Source: JAFGIG01 sp964397545 (GTDB taxonomy: Bacteria > SDB-A). Taken from it: DNA of 60,748 bases. The stretch is taken from the NCBI GenBank assembly GCA_964397545.1, contig CAYNIW010000013.1:1-60748 (forward strand), written 5' to 3'. Under the pieces are notes generated by a model. The model had not been told where the DNA came from and made no database searches. It saw only the letters and a program-made list of their open reading frames with translations. Numbering within the stretch: the stretch's first letter is position 1; every line of letters begins with the position of its first letter. This document shows positions 27,401 to 34,742 of the stretch, one piece after another. The position numbers and the translations under genes were made by a program.

Positions 27401-28883
27401 CTTCGAATGAATTCTCATCTTTGACAGACATAAAACTTTTCAGCAAAGAAATTTCTACTGGTTTGACGAGAAGATCGAAATAAGAGAAAAATTCTTGGGA
27501 ATATTCGTCTATTATAGTGAATTTGCTTTCTAAATCAGCGGATATTCTCTTTCTTGTATTAGGGGAAAGATGAAGTTTTTTGCCGCTCTTGTCAATGCCC
27601 CCGCCCGCTGATAAAACTTTTTCTAATATTCCGCAGATGTCGTAATACCCGTTTTTCTTCATGAAATCGACGAGATTTGATGAATCCAATGGATCGAAAA
27701 CAGCCTCGATTTTTCTGCATATTTCATCTGCATAGAAATCATTTTCCGGAGATTTTATCAAATCAAGAGATTTCAGCGTGTCCAGTTCATTGGAATGAAC
27801 TTCGCTGAGAACAAGCAAATTTTCTCCGCTGAAATCTTCCGATATCTTTTCAATGCATTCTGAAACTTTTGAAGAGAATTCTTTTCCCATGACGCAGAGG
27901 GCTACGCCGCCGTAATACGAAAGGTTTTCGAGTGAAGATACAATCTGGTTTATCACCATGCTTTTTCCGTCGAGCAATGTCTCGTCTTTTGTGATTTCAC
28001 TCGATTTAATGCCCCGTATATCGAGAGATCTTATCAACTGCTCCCTGAAATCGCTGAAATAAGTTAAAGGATCTTTTGACAGGTCCAGATCAATGAAGAA
28101 AAACTCGTTTATTTGGGCATAAGATTTGAAATAATCGCTGAGGACGCCGAAATACATGTTTTTGAAATTGACTGCATTTATCCTGAACGCCTTATTTTTA
28201 GCCTTTTTGGAGCGGCTTAGGGCGTAATCCATGTTTTTCCGCCAGTAGTTCAAAGTGCCCATGTTGATCTCATAGTTTTTTTTAAGATTATCCAGAAAAC
28301 TTTTTGCGCTTATGTGTTTATATAAACGTTTTTGTCCCTCTGGACGGATTCCAGTTATCTCTTCTATGAAATCGAGGGCTTCATCTTTATCCTGTTCCAT
28401 GTTTTTAGGCTGAATGAAATCGAGAAAGACTATTTGAGAATAATCATCGAGCAGGACATTATCCGGATGAAGGTCGCCGTGACCAAAGCCGTTTTTGTTG
28501 AGCCAGCCGAGGGCAAAGAGAAGTTTTTCAGAAAGATCTCTTTTCTCCTTTCTCGAAGAGAATTTCAAAGCGGAAAGATTTTCTCCCTTTATATATTTCA
28601 TGGTGTAAAAAAAATAATTTCCATAAAAAGAAAAACCGTCAATATTATAAATTTTCTCGAAATCATAGGCTTTTACAGCACAGGGTATGTCTATGCTTTT
28701 TGTGTAAAAAAATTCGTTTTTGAACTCTTCGAGGTTTAGATTTCCCGGTTTATCCGTGTTGAAAATCTTAAGAATTTTTGGATTGTCCTGCCCCGCTTGC
28801 AGGTCGGTCACTTTGTATATGACGCCGTAAGACCCCTTGCCTATTTCACCGTCAACCCTATACCTGCGGTTTATGAGCTTCAT
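24465..28883 (-). CDS. Ser/Thr kinase - TPR - GGDEF signalling protein
   Basis: A 1472-residue fusion. Residues 8-260 are a protein-kinase domain: glycine loop GKGSYG (15-20), Lys39 in ILKIF, catalytic loop HGDLHPDN (135-142, Asp137) and Asp155 in LDFI, where DFG has become DFI. Residues about 260-600 are alpha/beta and may be a degenerate NTPase; I see no clear Walker A. Residues about 640-1000 are TPR-like helices, and 1120-1310 may be a GAF-like sensor. The C-terminus is a diguanylate cyclase with intact GGEEF (1388-1392) and an RxxD inhibitory site (RTSD, 1379-1382) exactly five residues before it. It should make cyclic di-GMP in response to an unknown signal. ATGA overlap with the DUF1232 gene. 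Confidence 0.88.
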   Translation of the reverse strand: MKLINRRYRVDGEIGKGSYGVIYKVTDLQAGQDNPKILKIFNTDKPGNLNLEEFKNEFFYTKSIDIPCAVKAYDFEKIYNIDGFSFYGNYFFYTMKYIKGENLSALKFSSRKEKRDLSEKLLFALGWLNKNGFGHGDLHPDNVLLDDYSQIVFLDFIQPKNMEQDKDEALDFIEEITGIRPEGQKRLYKHISAKSFLDNLKKNYEINMGTLNYWRKNMDYALSRSKKAKNKAFRINAVNFKNMYFGVLSDYFKSYAQINEFFFIDLDLSKDPLTYFSDFREQLIRSLDIRGIKSSEITKDETLLDGKSMVINQIVSSLENLSYYGGVALCVMGKEFSSKVSECIEKISEDFSGENLLVLSEVHSNELDTLKSLDLIKSPENDFYADEICRKIEAVFDPLDSSNLVDFMKKNGYYDICGILEKVLSAGGGIDKSGKKLHLSPNTRKRISADLESKFTIIDEYSQEFFSYFDLLVKPVEISLLKSFMSVKDENSFEDMIGKLLLSGLIAKEGRSSLNYFDMTVESKIKSIISGSKIIKTAIERVKKFYESKIQSLSYDEEKLLLKLYVLSNDLTDFSKFVFSQFIEPFRPASDLSKIADDFFIQLKFPSLLRDFRTEDSFLKEILEYSTIKLSNRVDASERNRCLNEYLSKNNPSEKIQMYIRFDFLHRFLNAGDIQNSKTSCSFLEEKKEKFDKYQTLAFIILKAKYLTLQAKCDEAIVLLRSFFKKIKNDPDIKLSYLRMTALESLSECYHKSGELKKYANTLQIYMNKAEEISKKTKETGYLFSSNTNFAFYHFNYGNRQIAKRHFQKALELARKNSDYSDLILACNNLAAIENDSAIMLEYLKDALKYSKLLGENVYIYLVLSNILTLNITPEEKYNFLEQNASLIKKCYTEHEISIKFCLNIYYSIINVLLCLDKKDELLIYFSHLKKTKIQKENMPDAYVFKRIVTIIYEININGYKKEHYKLLYDLINEFRNINDYDIILYIYINDLFHHIDDKQINFISKKLINSFSGKTSAEEINSLRIYNRLKSSKIEPCMVTRYIERYVEGISSASYLTYRLVFLLASSYKKTGDPESKNLLSYAACDLSREISKYKNKNLFKKTDTYKILQIFKNEFPSEYKNLFIGKTKIYFDKKDMSELNNQLHINYYSDGKYLLKKIIISLLSALNYDRGAFFSSIHGSHPEIVVYRKRFYYSQDEIYFTDLIPNDRAGEVLCQDIKRPNTSVKSFISIPIVNELYYKRYMHHFKKSKKYRTSMSRSTHYEKEFLNGIIYLDKKNDLLTVLDKEYLNLLSFTISQYWNYLNAEKLFMRDGLTKLYLRSVFLNKLREMIHGEKDKVQKLTLIMIDIDDFKRVNDMLGHSRGDHVLVKLAQIMTKKIRTSDIIGRYGGEEFLIALPNTDIYNGKIVAEKVREAVEKSKILGDIMTLTVSCGVAEYPKDSSWIEELIEKTDKYLLKAKSIGKNKVITSLDIN

Positions 28884-29272
28884 TCAATTCCGGTTTTCCA
28901 GTTCCAGTATTTCCTAAGATCTTTTTCAACCATGTAAAGACATATCCCAATAAGAGCCGCATCGTCAATTTGACCGATAATAGGAAGCGGATCGGCGAAA
29001 AGGTCAACAGGATTCAGTACATATAGAATCGTGAAAGCCACCGAGGAAATCGCCCAGTAAGGAATCTTTTTGTATTTTCCGGAGACATAATCCTTTATCA
29101 TGGATATGGAAATTTTTATGTCTTCCGAAAAGCGGGATAAAATATTGCTCTTTTTTACCTTTTTCTCAATTTCGTCGGCTTTTTGGACGATTTTCTCGAG
29201 ATCTTCTTCCTTTATCTTACCCGAGTTTTTCTTAATAAAATCTTCTGTGATTTGGAATTTAGGATTTTCCAT
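28880..29272 (-). CDS. DUF1232 (YkvA-like) membrane protein
   Basis: A 130-residue protein with a charged helical N-terminal half and the YkvA/DUF1232 signature in the second half: YVLNPVDLFADPLPIIGQIDD, one base of the family's usual pattern of a membrane hairpin with conserved NPxDLxPD and IDD. Function is unknown across the family. A run of G (GGGGGTCT) just before the ATG may serve as the ribosome site. It is co-transcribed with the large kinase-GGDEF gene downstream (4-base overlap), so it may be tied to that signalling pathway. Confidence 0.85.
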   Translation of the reverse strand: MENPKFQITEDFIKKNSGKIKEEDLEKIVQKADEIEKKVKKSNILSRFSEDIKISISMIKDYVSGKYKKIPYWAISSVAFTILYVLNPVDLFADPLPIIGQIDDAALIGICLYMVEKDLRKYWNWKTGIE

Positions 29273-29297
29273 AGACCCCCCATTTTCCCTGATTTTC

Positions 29298-29359
29298 TGC
29301 TAAAACAAAAACATTGTCAAGCATATAAACTTGACAAAAAGAAATGTATGGCATAACTT
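29298..29359. promoter_or_regulatory. Divergent promoters sharing a palindrome of -35 boxes
   Basis: TTGTCAAG (29314-29321) and CTTGACAA (29330-29337) form a perfect 8-bp inverted repeat with an 8-base centre. Each arm holds a consensus TTGACA facing outward. On the plus strand a -10 resembling ATAACT lies 16-17 bases downstream (29353-29359) and serves the epimerase gene. On the minus strand a weaker GAAAAT-like -10 lies about 17 bases away and serves the DUF1232 gene. The palindrome could also be a shared operator. Confidence 0.6.
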
Positions 29360-29387
29360 GATGCTTTCTGCGACAAAAGGAGAAAAT

Positions 29388-30308
29388 ATGAGAATACTAA
29401 TAACGGGCGGAGCCGGATTTATAGGCTCGCATTCGGGAGAAAAACTCATTTCGGAAGGACATGATGTCACTGTAATTGACGACCTTTCCTCAGGCAAAAT
29501 GGAAAACATCCCCGAAAAAGCCCTCTTCATTAAAGGGGATATAACTCAATTCGATTTCGAGAATTTTTTAAAAAAAGAAAAATTCGACAGAATAATACAT
29601 TTCGCAGCTCAGATAGATGTTCGGAAATCAGTCGCGGATCCGCTCTTTGACCTCAGGGTCAACATAGAAGGGCTTATCAGAATACTCCAATCTGCTTCGA
29701 ATAACGGTATAGGAAAAATTGTCTTCATTTCATCGGCTGGCGTTATGTACGGCGACACTGATGAACCTGCGGACGAATCCTTAATGCCCGTTCCGGTCTC
29801 TCCATACGGAGTCAGCAAACTGGCCGGAGAAAACTATCTGGCGGCATACAAAAACAATTTCGGTCTCGACTTCACGATACTGAGATTTACCAATGTTTAC
29901 GGGCCAAGGCAGGATCCTCACGGAGAGGCAGGCGTAGTGGCTATATTCGCACAGCAGATGATTTCAAAAAAACAATCTATCCTTTACGGGCACGGAAAAC
30001 TCCAAAGAGATTATGTTTTTGTCAAAGACGTGGTTAGGGCTGTTGTCAAATCTCTCGATTCAGGATCCGGTGAAAAATTTAATATTTCCACAGGTACAGC
30101 GACATCGGTTATGGAACTCTACGAACTCATGAAAAGACATTTTGACAGCTTGCCTGAACCTCTATTTCTCGAGACGAGACCGGGTGAACTGAAAAGAAGC
30201 GTCGCAAGTTTTGATAAAGCGAGAAAAGAGCTTTCTTGGTCGCCGCGTATATCTCTCGAAGAGGGAATCGCCGAGACAATTGACTTTTTCAAAAAGCATA
30301 GGCAATAA
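29388..30308 (+). CDS. NAD-dependent epimerase/dehydratase (UDP-glucose 4-epimerase-like)
   Basis: This 306-residue short-chain dehydrogenase acts on nucleotide sugars. The N-terminal GGAGFIGSH binds NAD, and the catalytic Tyr/Lys lie in YGVSKLAGE, with Ser in ISSAGVMYG. The phrases HFAAQIDVRKSV and TNVYGPRQDP favour UDP-glucose or UDP-GlcNAc 4-epimerase over dTDP-glucose dehydratase. The start is ATG 29388 behind AAAGGAGAAA; an in-frame TTG at 29331 is rejected because it is part of the -35 box. One base separates its stop from the next gene, a sugar N-acetyltransferase, so the pair probably serves surface-polysaccharide synthesis. Confidence 0.9.
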   Translation: MRILITGGAGFIGSHSGEKLISEGHDVTVIDDLSSGKMENIPEKALFIKGDITQFDFENFLKKEKFDRIIHFAAQIDVRKSVADPLFDLRVNIEGLIRILQSASNNGIGKIVFISSAGVMYGDTDEPADESLMPVPVSPYGVSKLAGENYLAAYKNNFGLDFTILRFTNVYGPRQDPHGEAGVVAIFAQQMISKKQSILYGHGKLQRDYVFVKDVVRAVVKSLDSGSGEKFNISTGTATSVMELYELMKRHFDSLPEPLFLETRPGELKRSVASFDKARKELSWSPRISLEEGIAETIDFFKKHRQ

Positions 30309-30309
30309 G

Positions 30310-30900
30310 ATGGCAGATAAATATTACGCTCACGAAACGGCTGTGATAGATGAAGGCGCTGTCATCGGCGAAGGCACAAAGATTTGGCATTTCAGCCATG
30401 TCAGGTCAGGAGCGGTAATCGGTAAAAATTGTTCCGTGAGTCAGAACTGCTATGTTGACGACAAAGCGGTTCTTGGCGACGGCGTCAAACTCCAGAACAA
30501 TGTATCGGTTTACGCTCTCGTCACTTTGGAAGACGGTGTTTTCGCAGGACCGTCAATGGTCTTCACAAACGATGTAAACCCGAGAGCTCCTTACCCTAAA
30601 GGGGGCAAATGGATTCCGACTCTTGTCAAAAAAGGGGCGACTCTCGGAGCAAACTCGACAATTGTCTGCGGCAACAATATAGGCAAATGGGCCATGGTCG
30701 CCGCGGGAGCTGTCGTTACAAAAGACGTTCCGGATTACGCAGTCGTGATGGGAGTCCCTGCTATAATCCGCGGATGGATTTGCGAATGCGGCGAAAACCT
30801 GCCGCTTTCAGTTGCACAGAATAAAACTGAAAAATGCGAATGTCAAAACTGCGGCAGGAAATACGAAAAAACCGGAAATTCTGTCCGCGAAAATACATAA
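30310..30900 (+). CDS. WbpD/WlbB-like sugar N-acetyltransferase (left-handed beta helix)
   Basis: This 196-residue hexapeptide-repeat acyltransferase resembles WbpD/WlbB, which N-acetylates a UDP-3-amino-sugar uronic acid for O-antigen. Hexapeptide turns run through residues 5-150 (IDEGAVIGEGTKIWHF, VIGKNCSVSQNCYV, TLGANSTIVCG), and the conserved FTNDVNPRAP loop is present. After GVPAIIRGWICECG comes a short tail with three CxC/CxxC-type pairs (CECG, CECQNCG), which may bind zinc. The start is ATG 30310. The wider pathway genes (WbpA, WbpB, WbpE) are not in the window. Confidence 0.87.
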   Translation: MADKYYAHETAVIDEGAVIGEGTKIWHFSHVRSGAVIGKNCSVSQNCYVDDKAVLGDGVKLQNNVSVYALVTLEDGVFAGPSMVFTNDVNPRAPYPKGGKWIPTLVKKGATLGANSTIVCGNNIGKWAMVAAGAVVTKDVPDYAVVMGVPAIIRGWICECGENLPLSVAQNKTEKCECQNCGRKYEKTGNSVRENT

Positions 30901-30920
30901 AAAGATAAAAGGAGGCTTTA

Positions 30921-33878
30921 GTGCCGAAAGCATGCCGTCTTCTCTTGATTCTGTCTTTTCTGCCGTCTCTTGCCCTGTCGTTAGATCTTAGAATCAGGGA
31001 CATTCAGTCCGATTCAACGGGTCAATACCTCGGTATGGTCGTTACTACCACGGGCATAGTCACTGTCGAGAACGGCACATTCCAAAACGACCCCATATAC
31101 ATACAGGATTCAGTCGGACCTTACAGCGGAATCCTCGTTTACACAACGTATTACACCGTAAAAACAGGCGATTCCATAAAAGTCACAGGCACGGTGACTG
31201 AATACTACGGTAAAACCGAAATCGGCTATATCAGTTCTCTCACGGTTCTCGCTTCCAACTGCGAAATGCCTCCTCCCACAATGGTCAGAACGAGAGATCT
31301 CGCCACAAGCAACCCGGATACGGCTGAAATGTATGAAGGCGTCCTTGTGGGAATTTTGAATCCTGTTGTGACCGACGTCAATCTCGGATACGGTGAATGG
31401 GCAATAGACGACGGTTCCGGTCCCTGCAGAGTCAACGATGAAGCTTCATATACAACGCCTTCCCTTAACGACACTTTAGCCGCCATAGTCGGAATAGTGA
31501 ATTACTCTTTTGACGATTACAAACTCGAACCGAGAGGCGATTTCGATATATACAGAAGTTTTTCAGGTTCGGGAAGAGTATCTCTCGATCCCGAACAGAT
31601 GACTGAGGGAGTTTCTGAAAACTTGACTCTTTCATTTTCGGTGGATTTCGGAGAAATACTGAGGATTATGCTGATACTCCCGGAAAGCTTCGATTATGAC
31701 GGAGCCTACGCCTTGTCGGGTTCCGGTTTTCTAAACGCTTCAGTTACGGTTTCCGGCGACACCGTGAAAATAATAAACGCGGGTATTAACTCTCTTGCGA
31801 GAGGGCATTTGACGCTTTTGGATATCCTGCCGACAGAATCCGGCGTCGAAACTCTCGCCGTCTACACGGGGTCGGAATACGACACTTTCCTCTCCCCTAT
31901 TTCCGATTTTCCTCAAATTCTCATAAGCAGACTGGACGGCACAATTCCAATACTTCTTTTAAGACAAAACAACTCACAAGGAGTTCCCCTCCTTCTCGGA
32001 GAATCCGTAAGAATAACAGGCGTGATGACTTCGGCAGGCGAATTAGGGGGTCAGTATTTCCTTCAGGACAACACAGCCGGAGTTTGCGTCTATAACCCCG
32101 GAGGGAGCCTTGCTATCGGAGACAGCGCTGTTCTTCAGGGAGTCATGACACATTGGAACGGCTTGACCGAACTCTCGCCGTCGTCTGTTTTGTCCGGACC
32201 TTATCCCGGCACACAGCAGATTCCCGTGATCGCAACGTGTTCGACTCTTTCAAGAGAAGGCACGGGAGGAGTTGAAAATTTCGAAGGAAAACTTGTGAGA
32301 ATAGACAATCTGCTCAGAAACGCGCCTGTCTTTCCCCAGATAGGTCAGAATATGACGATACAGGATCCCACGGGCACCTTTGAAATCAGAATTGAAGTTT
32401 CTGAGATAGCCGGAAAGCCGATTCCCCCCGACGGGTTTTCCCTGACAGGAATAATCTCGCAATACTGCCCTTCATCGCCATACACTACCGGATATCAACT
32501 CATGCCGAGAGGACTTTTCGATATACGCAAAGGAGGTGACGGCAGCGGATTTGCCGAACCTTATCTCTCTTCCGTAAACATATCCGGAACAGGAGACATC
32601 ACAGTTGACCTGACTTCGGAACTGGACACTTTGCAAAAAGCGTCATTTGAATTTACGGACACCTCGTGGCATTGGAGCGGAGCCGTATCCGATGTGGAAG
32701 TTCCCTTTCAAGCGGTTGTGGATTCGATAACAGGAGACGGCGTCACTAGAAAATTCACGGTATTTATCGGAAACCTTGATCTCAGTCCGGACAGTTCATG
32801 CCGGATAATTCTCAAAAATGTATCGGCTCCGGACTCTGTAGGCTATTTGCTCCTCAGGACCAAAACTTCCACCGAAATCAACTCTTCGCTTCAGGAGATT
32901 TACGATTCTCCGAAAATATGGGCTGTTTACCCCATTTCGTCGGTCCAAATGCCTGATTCAACGGGTTATTCTTCTTCAATGGAAGGCAGTTTTGTCGCTG
33001 TTTCAGGAGTAGTTACCGGACCTTCGGCGATTTTCAACGGTTCAACGACAAAGACTTCTTTCTGGATACAAGACAAGTCCGGAGGAGTCAACATATTCTC
33101 TTCGCAGGACAAAGGCAATACTCTTTTCACTCTCGGGACTGAAGTCGTTGTGAGAGGAGTTGTAACTGAATACAACGGCGTCACCGAAATAGTTTACTCA
33201 AATACCGATTCGGTCGTTATCGTCGGCTCCGGGAGGCCGCTTCCAGACACAATGATTTTAGAAGAAAACGAAGGGCTTCACGAGATAGTCGAAGGGAGGC
33301 TCGTTAAGATTCCGAATTCGGTTGTGACGACTTTTCCCCAGCAAAGCGGATCCGGAAATGATTTCACCGCAAGAAACGGCAGAACTCTTTTCACGGTCAG
33401 AGTCAACGACGGAGCTATTCTCGATCTTTCTGAGATAAAACCGGGAAAAATTTTTAACTTTTTCGGCATAGTCGGACAATACACCTATGACACGCCACCC
33501 GCTTCAGGCTACCAGCTTCTTCCGAGGTTTCAATCGGATATGAGCCCTGTCAATTTCGGACCAGTTTCAGAATCACCCGAAATTACCGTCTATCCCAACC
33601 CTGTTTCTTTCTCCATCGGCGAAGTTTTGAGTATATTTCTGAATTCTCCCGTAACCGGAAGAGTTTCCCTGAGAATTTACGACATGGAAGGAAGGCTTGT
33701 GAAAGCTCTTCTCGAAAGCGCGCAGGGAGGTCCTCAGCTTATTTTATGGGACGGTATTAACGATTACGGAACATCGGCGAGAATAGGAGTTTATATAATT
33801 CATTTCAGCCACATTTCAGCTGACGGCTCCGAAACTTCAATCAACCGGCCTCTTGTGGTCGGAACGCCTCTGGAGTGA
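30921..33878 (+). CDS. Secreted OB-fold (YhcR-like) repeat protein with sorting tail
   Basis: This 985-residue exported protein has a signal peptide (about 1-20). Three repeats resemble the OB-fold domains found in extracellular nucleases such as YhcR (about residues 22-210, 340-530 and 675-870). Their shared pattern is TGIVT ... YIQD ... GDSIKVTGTVTEYYGKTEI; the third copy reads VSGVV, FWIQD and VVRGVVTEYNGVTEI. No nuclease motif is visible. A FlgD-like tail ends the chain (YPNPVSFSIGE, then LRIYDMEGRLVK). It starts at GTG behind AAAGGAGG. It leads a cluster with outer-membrane proteins and a nuclease. Confidence 0.8.
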   Translation: MPKACRLLLILSFLPSLALSLDLRIRDIQSDSTGQYLGMVVTTTGIVTVENGTFQNDPIYIQDSVGPYSGILVYTTYYTVKTGDSIKVTGTVTEYYGKTEIGYISSLTVLASNCEMPPPTMVRTRDLATSNPDTAEMYEGVLVGILNPVVTDVNLGYGEWAIDDGSGPCRVNDEASYTTPSLNDTLAAIVGIVNYSFDDYKLEPRGDFDIYRSFSGSGRVSLDPEQMTEGVSENLTLSFSVDFGEILRIMLILPESFDYDGAYALSGSGFLNASVTVSGDTVKIINAGINSLARGHLTLLDILPTESGVETLAVYTGSEYDTFLSPISDFPQILISRLDGTIPILLLRQNNSQGVPLLLGESVRITGVMTSAGELGGQYFLQDNTAGVCVYNPGGSLAIGDSAVLQGVMTHWNGLTELSPSSVLSGPYPGTQQIPVIATCSTLSREGTGGVENFEGKLVRIDNLLRNAPVFPQIGQNMTIQDPTGTFEIRIEVSEIAGKPIPPDGFSLTGIISQYCPSSPYTTGYQLMPRGLFDIRKGGDGSGFAEPYLSSVNISGTGDITVDLTSELDTLQKASFEFTDTSWHWSGAVSDVEVPFQAVVDSITGDGVTRKFTVFIGNLDLSPDSSCRIILKNVSAPDSVGYLLLRTKTSTEINSSLQEIYDSPKIWAVYPISSVQMPDSTGYSSSMEGSFVAVSGVVTGPSAIFNGSTTKTSFWIQDKSGGVNIFSSQDKGNTLFTLGTEVVVRGVVTEYNGVTEIVYSNTDSVVIVGSGRPLPDTMILEENEGLHEIVEGRLVKIPNSVVTTFPQQSGSGNDFTARNGRTLFTVRVNDGAILDLSEIKPGKIFNFFGIVGQYTYDTPPASGYQLLPRFQSDMSPVNFGPVSESPEITVYPNPVSFSIGEVLSIFLNSPVTGRVSLRIYDMEGRLVKALLESAQGGPQLILWDGINDYGTSARIGVYIIHFSHISADGSETSINRPLVVGTPLE

Positions 33879-33881
33879 AAA

Positions 33882-34742
33882 ATGAAGAAATTATTAAAAA
33901 TCATATTTATCACGATTCTCCTCCCGTCAATTTCTCATTCGGCTTTCGAAGACGTCGAATCATCTCCCAGAGCCGAAGGTATGGCGGAAGCTGTGACGGC
34001 ATGCCCCCGGGACCCTTCGGAAGCTATATACAATCCCGCGGGGATAGCCTTCTTAAAGGGCATGCGAGTAAACGCTTTTTACAAAAAACCTTTCGGGTTC
34101 GTAAATTCAGCCGGAGCATCTATTTCCTTTGAAAACACGCTCGGAAGCACTGCGATAAACGCCAGATGGCTTTCCGTAAAAGGCGATTACAGGTCTTCCG
34201 ACAGCTCTCTAATAAGTCAGGACGCCGAGCTTCACAGAGAAATGTTTTTCTCCGTCACGCACGCAATAAAGTTAAACGAATTTTTTTATTCGGGACTCTC
34301 TGTCAGCGCTTATTCCTTAAAACAGGAGAGATTCGGCTCAGCCTACGCATTAGGATTGGATTTCGGAGTTCTCGGTTCATTATACAGAGTATGGAAAATC
34401 GGCGTATCCATGAGAAATATTAATTCCCCTTCCGTTGGCAGGGAATCTCCTGAATATCTGCCGAGAGTTATAAGAGCGGGATTGTCGTTCAGCCCTTCTG
34501 ACAAAATCAGCACATCCGTTGATTTCAGACAGGAGATCGGCTATCCCTTGCGGATATCATTCGGACAGGAATACGGAGTATCGGACTACCTCTTCGTTAG
34601 AGCCGGCGTTCAGACTGAACCTGTTAGATTTTCGGCTGGATTCTCCCTCTATTACTCACAATTCGGTTTTGATTATTCTGTGATACAGCATTCGGTTTTA
34701 CCCCTCACTCACGTCTTGTCTATGGGATACACACTGTTATGA
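33882..34742 (+). CDS. PorV/PorQ-like outer-membrane barrel
   Basis: A 286-residue protein with a signal peptide ending ISHSA, then SSPRAEGMAEAVTACPRDPSEA, which matches the PorV/PorQ/UPF0164 opening (RAxGMGxA ... DDxxAxYxNPAG), and YNPAGIAF. The remainder alternates short amphipathic strands ending in an aromatic (SMGYTLL), as expected of an outer-membrane beta barrel. PorV shuttles cargo in type IX secretion, while PorQ-like relatives have unknown roles. It starts 3 bases after the OB-fold gene and overlaps the next gene as ATGA. Confidence 0.78.
   Translation: MKKLLKIIFITILLPSISHSAFEDVESSPRAEGMAEAVTACPRDPSEAIYNPAGIAFLKGMRVNAFYKKPFGFVNSAGASISFENTLGSTAINARWLSVKGDYRSSDSSLISQDAELHREMFFSVTHAIKLNEFFYSGLSVSAYSLKQERFGSAYALGLDFGVLGSLYRVWKIGVSMRNINSPSVGRESPEYLPRVIRAGLSFSPSDKISTSVDFRQEIGYPLRISFGQEYGVSDYLFVRAGVQTEPVRFSAGFSLYYSQFGFDYSVIQHSVLPLTHVLSMGYTLL

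Noticed and set aside
29331..29387. TTG at 29331 as start of the epimerase
   Set aside because: It lies in the TTGACA -35 box. ATG 29388 has a good SD and gives the correct GGAGFIGSH N-terminus.
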